DNA of 64,000 bases. Source: Edaphochlamys debaryana. Lineage: Eukaryota; Chlorophyta; Chlorophyceae; Chlamydomonadales. Below are positions 31,633 through 45,106 of the stretch, one piece after another. The stretch lies in assembly GCA_016858145.1 (NCBI GenBank), contig JAEHOE010000017.1:434001-498000 (forward strand). Direction: 5' to 3'. The notes under the pieces were generated by a model. It did not search any database and was not told where the DNA came from. It saw only the letters and a program-made list of their open reading frames with translations. Position numbers and translations under genes: made by a program. Each line of letters opens with the position of its first letter. Positions within the stretch are counted from its first letter, which is position 1.

Positions 31633-34600
31633 TCACCTGAGCTTGTCCATGCATGCATCCATCTTGCGCTTCAGCATGGCCACGATGACGTCATCCTCCC
31701 CCTCGCCGCCGCCGCCGCCCGCCAGGGCCCCGCCCGGCCATCCACCCGCAGCCGTAGCGCCTCCAGCCAGACCGTGCCCCGCCCAGCCGCTGCCCGCAGT
31801 GTAAGCACCGGCTCCGGAAGCGGCCAGGCCCGCTAGGCTGGGGCCTGTGGCGGCCGCTGCGGGGGAAGGCCAAGGCGGCGGCGCACTGGCGCCAGCCCAG
31901 GCGGCGGCGCTGGGCGGTGGCGGCGCGTGGTACGGATGTACGGACGGGGGCTTGTACGGTGACGAGTACGACGTGTACGACGGGGGCGCCAGCCCGTAGG
32001 CCGGGGGCGGGTAGTAGCCGTACGGTGGCGCGGCAGTGGCGGCCCCCGGTGCGAGGGCGGCTCCGGCTGCGCCGGTCGGGGGGCTCAGGCCGGAAGGGGC
32101 GGCGGGGGCGGGAATCGGTGTGGAATGGGCCCAAGGAACGGAGGACGACGGGGCCTGGTATTGTGCGGGTCCAGAAACAGGCGCGTGTGAAGGAGTGGCG
32201 ACCGGCACTGCGCCAGACGCGCCGGTACCGCCTGCCGCCACACCCCACCCGGCAGCCGCAACGCCATGCGTTGTGGGCCCCGAGCCTCCATTTGCGGCCA
32301 TCCCACCCGGGCCACTCGGCACGGCGCCTCCCAGCCCAATGCCGCTGCCGCCCAGGCCGCCGCCTGCCGCAGTGCCGGTGGCGTGAGCGGCTGCAGCCAG
32401 GGCTGCGGAGGCCGGCTCGGGGCCTGACTCAGCAAAGAGGGGCCGCCGCGTGGGCACCCGGGGTCCGCCTGGCCATGCGTCCTCAGCGGCGTCGCCCGAA
32501 GCCGGTGACGGCGGCTGCATCGCTGGCTGCGCCATCGCCGGCGGCTGCGACTGCATGTGGGGCGCGGCGGTGTGCTGAACGGCAGCGCTGGGCCCAGGGG
32601 CAGCGGTGGGCGGAGGCATGGGCGCAGATGGGGGGACGGGGGTTGGCTCGGGCCGGCCCTCCCGCAGCCCCATTTCAAGACCAGGGTCCGAGCCGTTGGC
32701 CGATCCCGCGGCGGTGGCCTGCGCTGCGCCGCCGGCGGCGCCTCCCGCCAAGGCGCCGCCGCCGCCAGCGCCGCCGCCAAGGCTGGACCCGGCCGAGCCG
32801 CCGCTAGAGGCGGCGGCGGCGGCGGCAATGACGGCGGCGGTCCAGGGCGGGGGCGAGGACTCCCGCCAGCGCGCCAGTGACCCGGCGCCGCCACCGCCGC
32901 TGGTGGGCGGTCCTTGGCCCGCCGGCACGGCCTCTGCCGGCGCGACGGCGGCGCCGGCAGGGCCCGCAACCAGGGGCGCACCGCCGCCACCGTTGCCGCC
33001 GCCGCCGGCGGCCGGGGCCTGGCCGGGTGCCGCCAGCGGGATAGCCACGGTGGATGCACCCGCGGAGGGTGGTGCGGTGGAGGCAGGGCCCGAGGCGGAG
33101 GCGGACTCCCAGCGCAGGCCCGCCTCCGCCAGGGCCGAGGCCCCCACAGAGGACGTTGAGAATGAAGACTCTGACTCCCCACCAACCCTGCCCGCTCCAG
33201 CTCCGCCGCCGCCTCTGCCGTCGGCTTGGGCCCTGAAGCGGGACGGCCCTGCACCCCCGCCGGGCCGGGCCGCCACCTCGCCGCCGCCACCGCCGCTGGC
33301 ATGCCCTCGGCTGTAATTACTCGCGCCCACACCCGCGTCCGCCTCCGAGGCCTCCAACTCCAGCTCCACGCCCGCCACAGACGAACCCTCCACGGAGGAA
33401 CCCTCCGCGCCTGTGCCGCCAGCTCCGCTCCCCGATCCCTCACCGCCGGCGGCGCCGCCAGCGCCGCCGCTGCCGTCCTCGCTGCTGTTGATCTCGGTGA
33501 TGGTCACCGTCGGCGCGCGCCGGCCCAGGCCGCCGCTGCCGCCGAGCCCGCCGCTGCCGCCTAGGCCGCCGCTGCCGCTGAGACCGCCGCTGGCGAACAG
33601 CAGCGCTTCCAACGGGTCTTCGACCACGAAGAACAGGCCCCCGCCGGGCCCCGGGACCACACCCGGCATGCCCATGCCCGGGAAGAAGCCCACGCCTGGG
33701 TCGCCGTCCGTGTCGGCGTCCGTGCCGCCGCCGCCGCCGCCGCCGTCGGCGGCGCTGTCGGCCTGGCGGCTGTCGCCGGCGGCGGCGGCGGCGGCGGCGC
33801 TGTCTTCCTCGACGATGTCGGCGCTGCCCTGCGAGTCGTAGCCGCCGCCGTCGTCGCCGCCAGCGCCGCCGCCGCTGAAGTACTCGAACTCCATTGCTAG
33901 GGCTGCCGCCATTGCCGCCGCCGCCGCGGCGGCGGAGGACCTCCGCGGGTCGGCGGCGCCGCCGCCGCTGCCCCGGCCGCTGCCGCCGGCTTCCGCTGCG
34001 GCGGCGGCGCGCAGGGCTGCCTCCCGAGATGCCGTCAGGATCAGGAGCTGCTCCAGATCCAGGCTGTACGGCAGCGAGTGGAGCGGGATGCCGTCGTCGT
34101 ACATGCCGCCGCCGCCTCCGTCGCCGCTGCTGCCGCTGCCTGCGTCACGGCCGATGGAGATGGTGGATGGGGAGCCAGACGATTCCCCTGGCTGGGATTG
34201 GTTGGACAGTTGCGACGTTTGGAGCGAGTGGAACGGTTTGCCAGCGGATGCAGCGGCGGGCGCGTTGGTTGGCGGCTCGGCGCTCGCCGCAGCGCTAGGG
34301 TCGGTCCACGTTTCGGCGTTGCGATCTGGGCCGCTGGTGGACGGGTCAGGGAAGGCCGGTTGTGAAGGGCCGAGTGTGTCGGTGCCGATGGCGGCGGCAG
34401 TAGGCGTTTGGGCGGGCCATGCTCCACTGCCAACGACGCCGACGCCCACCGCCTCCAAAACCTTGCGGCTACCGAAGCCCAGCAATCCCGCCTGGAGATC
34501 TAGCATTGCCTCAGGCAGGCCCGAATCCAGCAGGCGAGATCCGCCCAGATCCCCATCTGGGTCGGCGTCCGGGTCCTGGGACGAGCTCGTACGGCGGTGC

Positions 34601-37600
34601 TGCCCCAGCCCAGCCGCCAGCCGCCGCGCCGACGATCCGCGCCGCGCGAAGCTAGGCTCGACGCCGAAGGAGCTGCCGCCGCCGCCGAGGCTGCCGTCAG
34701 CGTCGACTGGGGCGTGGCCGCCGGCGGCGGAAGCGGATCCTGAATCCACGGAACCCAGATCCGGATGGCTTCCAAATGCCGCCGCGTCAGCCATGCTCAG
34801 GCCCGAGTAGCCCAGCAGCACGTCAGCGGACATGTCGCCGGCGGCATAACGCCCGGCGGCGCCTCCGCCAGCGGTTGCCGCCGCCGCCACCGCCGCCGCC
34901 CCAGGCCTGACTGCCGCCGCTGGCGGCACAAGTGACGGCAGGTTGACGGCCGGCGATGGCGGGCGGGGCGGCGGCGGGCGGGGGTGGGCGGGTTGCTGCA
35001 TGGACGCTAGTATGGTGGCGGCGACGGCGGAGCCCTCCGACGACTGCGGGCTGGCCTCCACAAAGTCCTCCTCGTACACCTCGGACAGCTGTGTGCTTGG
35101 CGACCCCTCGCCTTCCTCCTCCTCCTCCTCGCCCTCACCGTAGCCGGGAACGCCGCGCTCGCTGCTGCTGACGCCGCTTGTGCGGCTCTCGGAAGCCGAG
35201 TCCGTGCGGCGGAGGCGCGCCCGGAGGCTACGGCTCCTGGGCAGCGAATCGCCAGCGCCAAAGGCACTCCCCTCGCCGGCCTCTGCGCCTTCGTAGCTTG
35301 CAGCCGTGCCCGTCTCCGTCAGCTCCCCGCCGCCGGCGTCCGAACCGCCGGCCATGCCTGCCGCCGCGACGCTCCCGACGTGGCCGCTTCCCGTATCAGC
35401 ACCTCCGCTGCTGCCGCTGCCTCCGCCTCCGCCTATGCTGTCATCCGAGCTGCTCGGGATTTGCAGCGGCGCACCGGCGGAGGTCCCGTGGCTGGAAGCC
35501 TCGCTGCCGCTAGCGCCGCCACCGCCACCGCCGCCATACGGCCAGCCGGCGGCGAAGCGCTTGGGCCCCGGCGCCACCACCGCCTCATCGTCGCCGCTGC
35601 CGTCGTGCGTCCGCCTCCGCCGCGCCGGCGACATCCGTTCCGGACTGAGCGATAGGGACTCAGTCGGCTGCGCTGAGCCCGCCGCCGGCGGCAGCGGCGG
35701 CGGCGGTGTGCCGGGCCGGGCAGCGCCACCGAAACGGGACCCGGCGGCGGCGGCAGCTGGCGGCGGCGGGGATTGGGGGTCGGGCGGGTGCACGTGCAGG
35801 GCATCGGTGGACAGGGAGACGGAGGCGGCAGTGGAGGCGGAGGGGGAGTCTCCGAATAGCGCGGCCGTGACGGTGTGGTGGAGGATGGCGGCGAAGCGGT
35901 TGCCGGTGGAGGAAGTCAGGGAGTCGCGGGGCGTGGCGCTGCGGTGGGGTGAGGCAAGCGGTACGGGTGGTGTGGGGTCAGGGGAGCCGGTTGGTGGTGA
36001 CCAAGATGGTGACCAAGGCATTGGGGCAGCAACTTGGTAGCGGGGCTGAGACTTAGCAAGCAGCCGAAGCAGGCTTGCGACATGGAGGGTTGGCAACGGG
36101 GGTTAGCAATCGGACCAACAATGGGGGTGGGGATGAGGTCAGGGAGGACTGCTGTGGAGGACGGGGACCTTCGCACCTGGCCCTCAGATCCACAGAGCCA
36201 CGTAAGCCCGGTCGGCCGCCCAAGGGGCTGCCCTCGCCGCTGCCGCCGGAGCCGCCGCGCCGCCGCCGGCTGGGCGGCCGCCGGGCGGGGCTGTGGTCCG
36301 CCGCGGGCTCCCAGGGGGAGCTGGTGCCGGACGCATGGACCTGCGATAAGGGGTACAACGCTCCGGGTCTCAATAATCAGGAGGTCACGAGCGAGTGCCG
36401 AAGGAGGGGCCAGCACCTAGATGCCCCTACACAAGAGGCTGCCCGAAAGAAGAGATAATGACGTAGAGGCTCGCGGGGGGAGTTGCAGGTGGTTGGAAAG
36501 CGGGAGGTCACTGGCCAATGAGCGCGGTGCCCACCTGGGGGGAGACGCTGCCGTCGGGAAGGGGTGATCCGCTTCCCGCCCCGCCGCTGCCCTCGAGGGA
36601 GGCCGAGGGAGGCGTGTCAGCGAACAGGCTGCCGCCCACGGTCATCCCCAGCAGCGGTCGCAGCGCTGGCGAGAAACCGCTCCCCACTCCCGCGGCGTCG
36701 ACGGCAGCGGCGCCAACACGCCCGCGGCCGGCGGGGCTCGGTGTGGTGAAACCCTCGCCGACGTCATCGGTGGCAGTGCTGGCGGCGGCAGTCGCGGCAG
36801 TGGCGGCGGCGGAAGCCTCTGCGTTGGAAGGTGTCCGGCCAGGCCGCTGCGCGCTGGGCGTGTGAAAGGGGGGCCCCGCTGCGTCACTGCCGCCATCATC
36901 GGAGGCATCCTGGTCGGGTGCAGAGGCGCCCGAGCCGGAGCGGGACAGTAGGGCAGCGGCGCCGCTGCCGTCGTCGGAGGCGGGGGCGCTTCGAAACTCG
37001 GGGGGTAGGGCGGAGACGTCGACGGGCCGCGGGATGCCCAGCGCCGCCAGCCAGCCCGGCCAGTCGCCGCCGCCGCCGGCGGCGGAGCCGCCCTCACTAG
37101 CCGAGAGGCTGCCGCCGCCGCCACTGTCGCCGCTGCTGCGGCTGCCTCCAGTACCGGCGCCCGACGGTTGCCAGCCCGACGGTTCGGCTTCCTCGCCGTT
37201 GTAATCTCGCTCCTCCTCAAACACCGCCCCGCCGTACGACGACGACGACGACGACGGCTCTTCGAGTGCCATGGCCCGGACCTCGTCCGACTCCTCGCCT
37301 TCCACCGACGGTTCGACTTCCGCCGCCGACTGCTCGCCTTCCTCGGACGCCGCCGCCGTCGACGCCTGAAGCTGCGAGCCCAACCGCACGCCGGAGCCAC
37401 TGGCGGCAAGCGACGGCGGCGCCGCCGCCGCCCGCGATGCCACGCCGCTGAAGGAGCCCGACAGAGAGGCCACGTCCAACCGCTCTGACACGTCACTTCC
37501 GCCGCCGCCACTGCTGTTACTGCCGCTGCCGCCGCCGCCGCCAAGGCGGCCGCTGGCGCTGCGGTCGGCGGTGGAGCTGGCCTGGGCTGACAGCCGGCCG

Positions 37601-40600
37601 CCGCCAGCCTCGCTGCCGACGCCTTGCTCCCAAGCCTGCTCCCCGGCCTCGCTGCCGCCACCCAAGATCTCCACGTCTCCCTCCAGCACGAGGCCTTCCG
37701 TGCCACCTGACGCCCGGGAGGCCACGCTCGCGGCCTCCTCGCGGTAGGGTTGCTCCGATGCCTCCGACGCCGGCTCGCTCTGAGACAGCCGCCGGCCGCC
37801 ATCGGTGTGTACGGCAGCGGAGTACGGCAGCAGGTCCTGGCTGGAGTCATCGTCCAGATCTCCGTCGAGCTCCACCTCCACCTCTTCCCCCTCGGCCTCG
37901 TCCGCCTCCGCTGGCACAGTACCTGACGCCTCGGAGGCTGGGAAACCGGCGACGGAGGGAGGGGCCGACGGGGCCCGTGAGCTGGAGGCGGTGGCGGCGG
38001 GGGCGACAGCCGCCGAGACGGACGACTGTTCTGCGCTGAGAGGGGCACCGCTGGAGCCCTGGCCCCAGCGGCGGCGGCCGCCGCCGCCACCGGCGCTGCT
38101 CTGACGAGAGGCAACCAAACCCAGCCCCTCGCGCCCATCCTCCGCAAAGCTACCGTCTTCAGTACCTCGGCGCCCGGCACCGGCTTGGCTCGGCTCCCTA
38201 CTCGGGTCCAAGCTTGACGGGCGGCTCCCACCGCGGAGCGATGGCACATATGACCCCCCGCCAGAGCCCGCGGCGCTCCCTGCCGCACCGGCCGCCGAGG
38301 CCCCGGCGGTGCTCCTGGCGGCAGCGGCAGCCTCGAAGGCAGCCTCCGCAGCGGCCAGACGGGCGGCCAAGGTAGCACCGCCGCCGCCGCCGGCACCGGC
38401 ACTCGACGCGCCGCTGGGCGGCGCGGCTGCCGCCGCGGCCGTTGCTGCTGCGGCAGGGATGTCGCCGGGCGCGAGGCCGAAACGCATCGCGAGGCGGGCC
38501 AACAGGTCATCAACGGAGGGCACGGATTCGCCGCCCTCGGCCGCCGCCGCCGCGCCGCTCGCCAGCGCCGCCGCCGAGGCGGCGGCGGCTGTAGCGGCGC
38601 CTGAGAACGCGCCGTACGCTGCACCGCTCCCAACGATCCCGACAGCGCCGCTGCTGCTGCCGCCGGCACCGCCAACGCTGAAGCCTCCGCTGCCTCCGCC
38701 GGCGGCGGCGCCGCCAGTACGGCCGCCTGCCGCGTCCGACACCTGGCTGAGCCAGTCCGCCAGGGCGCTCTTGGCGGCCGCCGCCGCGCCCGGCAGCGCC
38801 GCCGCCGGCCCCAGCGGCGGCGTGGGCAGGCGCAGAGTGCCGTCGAACCTCCGCACCAGGGCATCGCTCACACCGCCAGCGCCACCCCCAGCTCCAGCCC
38901 CGCTGAAGGCTCCACCTACCGCTTGCATGGGGTTCGGGCCCGCCTCCAGGCCCGATGCGGCCCGGTCCTGCATCTGCCTCAGCTGCCGCCAGGCGTCGAG
39001 AGGGTCGGATGGCATGGCCCCGGCCCGGGGGCCGGGGGAGGACGTGGGGGCAGCGCCCGGAGACAGCGCCACGGCAGAGCCGACCGAGAGGGCGCCTTCG
39101 TCCACGCCGGCTTGAGAGAGGAGCACCCGCTGCGCAGGGTTTGGGTTCGGAAGGAACGGTTGAGGCTTGAGGCAATTGAGGGGCAGGGAGCCGTAACTTG
39201 GTGGAGCGCATAAGGGGCAGGGGGCTGCGCACAGGTGTGCTTGGTGATGCGGGCAAACCCAGGCAGATGGGGAAGGGGAACGTTTTGGCGCTGCGCAATT
39301 GGACATTCGCCCCACATCCACACTCACCAGTCGCTCCCGCCAGGGTGCGTCTCGGGACCCCCCGGCAGCCGAGCCGCCCTGCCGGCCCCCTGCACCCGCC
39401 TCCTCCCCGCCTCTGCCACTTGCTCCGTCGGCGCCTCGGCCTGAGCCCGCCTCGGCCGGGGGCGGCGTGCGGCGCGGAGAGCGCGCGGGCATGCCGCCAG
39501 CACCGTCGTCGAACTTGGTGAGGGCCTGGTGGATGCGCTGCTGGATAGCGTCTCGCTCCTGCAGCAGCCGGCGGCTCCGCTGCAGCACCGCCGCTGCCAG
39601 GGAGTCCACGGGGTGAGCCTGGGGTGGCGGACAGGGCGGGGGAGGCGCAGGCGGAAGGCTGGGAACGGCTAGTTGTACCGCTGCCAGGGAGCTTATCACC
39701 TCATTCGGGATGGATAGCGGAGGGAGACTGCTGCCCAGCCGGTCTACAGAAACGTACCTCGGCTGGGCTCGCTGGGCGGTCCTGTTGCGGCGACCGGCCC
39801 TGCCGCCCGGGGCTGTGCCACCCCCCAGCCGGCTGCGGCTGCAGCCCCTCCTCCGCCTCTGGAGGCAGCCCCTCCCGGAACATACGGACGAGGTCGGCCA
39901 TGCGGGGCCGTCTCCCCCCGGGCGGCGACCCCGCGTGCTGCGCCTGGTCCGCGTCGTCTGCGCGGGGGCACGGGCGTCGCAGAGGGGCGGATGAACGCGC
40001 ACGCACATGCACCCATCTCTGTATACATAGTACAGGTCAGCAGGGAATCAGCAAAGCAGCATGAGCCCCGCTCACCCCTGGTGTCGTCTCCGTCACGGGC
40101 GCCAGGGCTGCGGCTGCGGTCCCGGGTCAGGCTGCCCGGCGCGCCCCGCCCCGCGCCCGGCGGCACGGGGTCGGTCTGTGTGGCCTTGCAGGGGGACTGC
40201 ACGAGGGGCGCTGGGGCGCCGGGGGAACCCCGGGGGGGCGAGCCGCGGCCTGCGGCAGTACCCACAGTCGGGAGGCGCGGGAGCTTTGAACCAGTGTCGG
40301 TCAAGAGGCAAGAGGTGCACTGCAGGGCCAAATAACCAGTGCCGCTGCCTATCCCGTGCCGTTCCCCGCGCACCCGGGGGCTGGGGCGGCCCTCGGTTGG
40401 CCCCGGGGGAGCGCGAGCGGTCCTGTGTCCGGGCTGCGTCCTGCGCCGCTGCCTGGTCGGCGTAACCCACGATGTTCACCTGGGCGAGAGACGTGCGGGG
40501 CGCCAGGGGATGTGTGGGCGGGATGGGCCAGGCAGGGAAGAGAGGTTTGAGAGCAGACACCGCCTAGTGGGGCGTGTTGTGGCCGTGTGATGCGGGCAAC

Positions 40601-42585
40601 AGGCAAGGAGGTCAAGCCCAGACTAACGAATCCTCTGATTCTGCCCTCGGCCGTCAGTGCGTGCACCCACCAGGTCCGACGCCTCTGCGGCCAGAAGCCC
40701 GGGGCCCGCCGCCGGCCCGCCCCGGCCTCGCCGGGCCTTGAGTGCCTGCAGGGTTTCGCGGGGACCCACAGTCACGGTCGGGGGCTGAGAACCGTGGTAC
40801 CGGGTCCTGAGAAGCCTTGATGATGTCACAGATAAGAAATGCTGCATGCAGACCCATGAGGACAGCAAGGATACCGTCGTCAGCCCGCGCACCTGCAGCT
40901 TCTGCCGACGGGAGGCCGCGGCTGAGGGCGGAGAGCCAGCGGCGGTGGACGCGGACAGGGACGTGGGCGGCCAAGCTGTGGAGTCCGAGGTGGAGGGGGG
41001 CGTGGGGGAGCCGAGGCGGCCGCCCGAGTGCCATCGCGGGGGCGAGGCGGTGGATGCGGTGTCGGGTCGGCGGGGCGGGGAGACACGGCCGGGGTGGGGC
41101 CCCGAATAGCCGTGAGGTGCGTGGCCGTGCGGGTGGGGGTGGTGAGGGTGCTGACGCGGCGCACTGTGGGCAGCGGGGGGCCCCGCAGCTGCGTAGGGGT
41201 GCGGGTGGGGCACCCAGAGCGAGGGCTGCGCCGCAGGCACAGGAGTGGGCCCGGGGGATCGGTGCGGGGGTGCGGCTGCGGCGGCAGGTCCTGATGGGCC
41301 GGGCCTGTTCCCGCCTGCTGCTGTGCGTGTGGCCTGCCCGCCCTTGGGGGAGGGGCTTCGGAGCTCCGTCAACAGCCTGGGGGGGCCCTTGCCCTGCCGC
41401 TGTCCCGGGCCGCTGGCGACAGGGTGCCCAGAGGCAAGTGCCCCGGGTGTCAGGTCGAGCGCAGGCGGCCTCCGGCCTCGGCCCTCGCGTGCTGTCGGGG
41501 CGGAGGCTGCCGCGTTAGGCGCTGACCCCTGCCGCTGTGAGGAAACCCTCGCTTGGCCAGCCAGTTGGGGCGGCATGGGAATGCCCTGACGGGGGCCGCG
41601 TGCACGCCCAGGCCCAGGGCCCGCTTGGGCCTGGGGTTGGCCCGGGCCATGAGGGTGTGGAGCCGGCTGGCCTGCGCCGGGTCCAGCACCCGCTGCGGGC
41701 CCGGGGCGAGCAGCTGGCACCGTAGTGCGGCCTGCACGGGCTGCGGCGTTCCCCGGTCCTGGCCCGGCCTCCTTGCCCTCCGCCCCCGCGACCCGAGCAG
41801 CCCCGGGTCCCCCCGCGGCCCGGTCCGCAGCGGCAGGGCGGCCCGCAGCACCTCCTGCCCCTCGCCCGGGCACAGCTGCCACTACAGCCGCGTTCGCGGC
41901 TGCTGCAACAGCAGCGGCAGCCTTGGCCGCAGCTAGGGCTTCGGCTGCCCTCCTGGCTCGGGCAGAGGGCTGTGCCGGATGGGCTGCCGGGCCCGAGGGC
42001 GCTGCGCTGCGTCCCCGGCCGCTGCTTGCGTTGCGGCCCAGCGCTTGCTGGTTCTGGCGATTGCCGGGGCCTGGAGCCGGTTGTTCAGGCGCAAATGCGT
42101 CGGCAAAGTGTCCGGGGTGTGCGCCCGGAGCGGGCTCGGGGGCGTCGGCCTCCGGGCCAGGATGGTACTGAGGGCCCGTCAGCTGGGATGCGGGCAACAC
42201 GGCCCCGACGTGCCACCTGCGGGACTGGCGTAGAGGTCCCCCGACGGACAGCTGTGCGGCTCCCGGTGGCGGCGGGCCATAGTCGTAGCTGGTCCTGCGT
42301 ATTGGCAGCGCGAGTTGGGGCAGGAAAGCACGGGGAGAACGGACGGGCGGGTTGGCCCTCACCTGGTCCCGGGCCAGAGCCCACCCTGCGAGCGCCTGCT
42401 TCGTAGCTGCTCAAACGATAACAGAAGGTCGGAGCGTTGCTTGGGTCCCTCTGCGCGCGGTGAGGGGACTCGGTCAGCGATTGCACTCGGCGTTTCGCAC
42501 AGCAGGCGACCGCACCCGCGAACATATAATCGAAGTCGTGGTCGCCAGTATCTGGCGCTGCGGCCAGCTTGCCGTGTTGAATCAT
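31633..42585 (-). CDS. Giant low-complexity protein (more than 3,100 residues), function unknown
   Basis: Exons in transcript order: uncertain first exon (about 42585–42363), then 42294–40893, 40745–40671, 40479–40374, 40249–40076, 39957–39758, 39618–39328, 39129–36535, 36340–36177, 35938–31633 (TGA). Phases agree across all nine later exons (3,105 codons). The ATG at 42585 opens MIQHGKLAAAPDTGDHDFDY, but its frame ends in phase 1 at the best donor while exon 2 needs phase 2, so the 5' end is unresolved. Two very long open frames that look like separate genes join cleanly: the donor after DGSVSPQ at 36535 avoids a stop at 36508. The protein is Ala-, Gly-, Ser- and Pro-rich with acidic runs. 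Structured islands include RMADLVRMFREGLPPEAEEG, a coil RRLLQERDAIQQRIHQALTK, SVDDLLARLAMRFGLAPGDI and the C-terminus DDVIVAMLKRKMDACMDKLR. No family was recognised. Confidence 0.65.
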
Positions 42586-43174
42586 GGCGAAAGCGCGAGA
42601 CCGCTCGAGACAGCTCGAAAGACAAGTTTACATTCTAGCGCTTATAACACAGCGAGGACTTGCAGTATAAAAGCATCGCGAGAATACTTGTATCCGCAAG
42701 TCTGCTGGAGCCGCCGAAGGCAAACGGCAAGTGTTTGCCGCCTGGGTTTCCCCGCCCTCATTCGACACGCTCCCCGGCCTGCCCGACGATGTCCGTTTCC
42801 GCTCCTCCCGCGCCGAAAGGAGCTACCATGTGCCCTCAAACAACATAGGCTTCGCATCTCCGTCCGCTATCCATCGTCAGGTCCCCCCCCACTGTGACAC
42901 TAGACATTGTGGATGCCGTATGTGCGGACCATCGAGCCCATCCTCGCCTCCCTCCCCTCCGTCCTGCCACTTCTGCCCAAACGACTGTATGGCATACACA
43001 ACAGCATTGCTCCCTCCTTCGTAGCGCCCTCCTGAGCCGGCCCCTCGAGCACAATAAGTTTCCCCCTCACCTCGTCAGACTTCACGTCTATCTTTCATCC
43101 CCACTTGCAGTCAAACCCGCCTGCCACTTTACCCCAGTGGCGTCCCATCCCCACAGCTCCGCCTCCCCCTCCTC
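42586..43174. other. Shared 5'/3' intergenic region with a TATA-like element
   Basis: This holds the upstream region of the giant gene and the 3' UTR of the ankyrin-like gene. TATAAAA at 42666–42672 reads on the plus strand, which is the wrong direction for both neighbours. A minus-strand TGTAA at 42632–42628 could end the ankyrin-like transcript, with a long UTR of about 540 nt. A plus-strand open frame at about 42731–43024 (PDDVRFRSSRAERSYHVPSN) lies 60 nt after the TATA-like site; it has no recognisable domain and is not called. Confidence 0.4.
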
Positions 43175-45106
43175 CTACCCCTCCGCCTGCGCCTCCTGAC
43201 CTGCCCCCACCTGCTCTCTTGCCCCCGCCTCCGCCTCCTCCTGGGCGCGGTCCAGCCACTCCAGCACCGCCTCCCGGTCGCCCTCGGCCCGGTTGCCCGC
43301 GGCGTCCCTCGCAGCCTGCCAGGCCACGGCGCATCCGCCCTCGCCCGCCAGCCACCGCAGGGCGTCCAGCGATGCCGCGTTAGCGAACCGCCGGGCACCC
43401 TGGCGGCTGAACACGGCCCGCGTGAATAGCCCATGTGGGTTGGGCCCCAGAGGGCAGCCCAGGCGCTGCAGCCGGGCGAGGCAGGCCAGGTCCCCGTGCC
43501 AGGCGGCCTCCAGGAAGGGCCGGCCGTCGTCCTGACATGGGCGGACGCCAGCACCAGAAGGATGCAGGCGAGGGGAGAGGCTTTCGTTACGGCCAAGGGG
43601 AGAGGCGCAAAGCACGTCAGCCAGGCGCAGAGCACGTCAGCCAAGCGCAAAGCACGTTAGGGTCGAGGCAGCAGAGGCAACTACATCCAATCCAAATCAT
43701 TGACAGGCGTTTTGCGCTCGCGCCTCACCGGCATCGGGCAGCCTTGTGTGGAGAGCCAGTCCAGAGCCGCCTCGCACCCCGACACCGCCGCCGCCACCCA
43801 CGCCCGGGGCCCGAAGGCGCAGCCCCAGCCGGCCAGCGCGTCCAACACCTCCACCGATCCGGCCCGGGCCGCCTCCTCAGACAGCTCCGGGCCCAGCCCC
43901 ACCGCGTCCACCCCAAACGTCTCCACCAGCCACCGCGCAATGTCCGGGAAGGGGCCCGGCGCGGTCGCGCCCACGGCAACCCGCATGGACCGGGCCGGCT
44001 CGATACGGCAGTCAGCTGCGTGCAAGACCTGGGCGGGGGAGGGGGGATCCGCTCATTTGTGACGCCGTACCTTGAAACACAAGTGTATTGCAGCAGGGCC
44101 CTGACGCAGGGACGTACCACCCGGCATCGCAGGCGCGGGCTGTGTCCCGGCTATGACCAACATGAATAGCGGGCGCGTGGCCGGCTAGGTAGCCTTCTTG
44201 GGCGCGATAAGTGCTGTAACGACGACCGCATCCCCACCTGCACCGCCTCCAGCTGCCCCTCCGAAAAGGCCTCCCAGGAGGTCAGGATCGTGTCGGGATC
44301 CACGTGCTGATCCTGCAGGCACACGGCCACACGCAACTGGGTTAGCCAGAAGCACATGACAGCTCATGAGGAGACAACAACAGCACGCGGACCACAGACA
44401 CGCACCAACGATTGGACGGTGTCTCTTGCTTCTCATGCAACGCGAGTTTCGCCCTACCACGCACGTGCAAACTTCCCCCGCCCTACGGACACATCCTGGG
44501 TGAGGTGGCCCCACGCCCCACCCGCCACCGCACCTGCAGCAGCCACCGCAGCGTCCCCACGTTCCCCGCGCCCGCCGCCGCCGCCAGCGCCCGCCAGCTG
44601 AGCGGGAAGCCCGCCCGCTGCAACCAGGCCAGTCGCCGCTGGGCCTCCGCGTCCAGCCGCACCCCCGCAGCCGCACGGCAGACCTCCAGACTGCGGGGAC
44701 ACGGCGGCCCCAGCGCGGGGCACAGGCCCCGACCGTCCAGCCACTCCAGCTTGGCCTCCCAGTCGGACGTGCGGCTCTGGGCGGCGGAGTAGAGGCAGCC
44801 CGCCCGGGTACTCGGGGAGGACCCCGTGGCGCCAGGGGCGGGGTTGCCCGGTGCCGCCCCGGGGCTGTTGGTGGTGCTCGAGAGCCAGCTGCTGCAGAGG
44901 CGCTGCAGGGTGGGGAGGTCGCAGCCGCGCGCGACGCTGGTGAGGAAGATGGAGCGCGAGACGGAACCCGGGGCGCCCGGGGGCCGCTGGGAGATGAGCC
45001 ACTCCGCGAGCGCCGGGTGCCCGGCGCGGGCTGCTGCGAAGGCGCAGGTGTCCGCCCACTCGGCGCCGTTGGAGAGGCACCATTCGCACGTGGCGCGCTG
45101 GCCGGC
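43175..45106 (-). CDS. Ankyrin-like repeat protein, 5' end unresolved
   Basis: Exons in transcript order: 45106–44534, 44336–44238, 44028–43729, 43531–43175 (TAG), all in phase 0, giving 442 residues. The chain is built of helical pairs ending in the (A/L)xWLxxxGC pattern typical of divergent ankyrin repeats in volvocine algae: AAARAGHPALAEWLISQRPP, AGAGNVGTLRWLLQ, AAVSGCEAALDWLSTQGCPM, AAWHGDLACLARLQRLGCPL, ASLDALRWLAGEGGCAVAWQ. No F-box, kinase or zinc-finger motif is visible in the part seen. Ankyrin stacks bind other proteins; partner and location are unknown. The frame reaches a TAA 15 codons before the acceptor at 45107 without an ATG, so at least one upstream exon is missing. Only about 500 bp separate it from the hydrolase gene. 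Confidence 0.7.

Noticed and set aside
36508..40008. Separate 1,166-codon minus-strand gene ending at 36508
   Set aside because: Its last codons lie past a good CAG|GTGGGC donor, and it contains intron sequence at 39129–39328, 39618–39758 and upstream of 39957. Phase-correct splicing joins it to the next long frame, so it is part of one giant gene.
41000..42200. Plus-strand Ala/Arg-rich frames over the giant gene's second exon
   Set aside because: They are complementary shadows of Ala/Gly/Pro codons. The minus frame is the one that fits all downstream splice phases.
42352..43024. Plus-strand reading frame after the TATAAAA at 42666
   Set aside because: No domain, no clear splice pattern, and it overlaps the 5' region of the giant gene and the 3' UTR of the ankyrin-like gene on the other strand.
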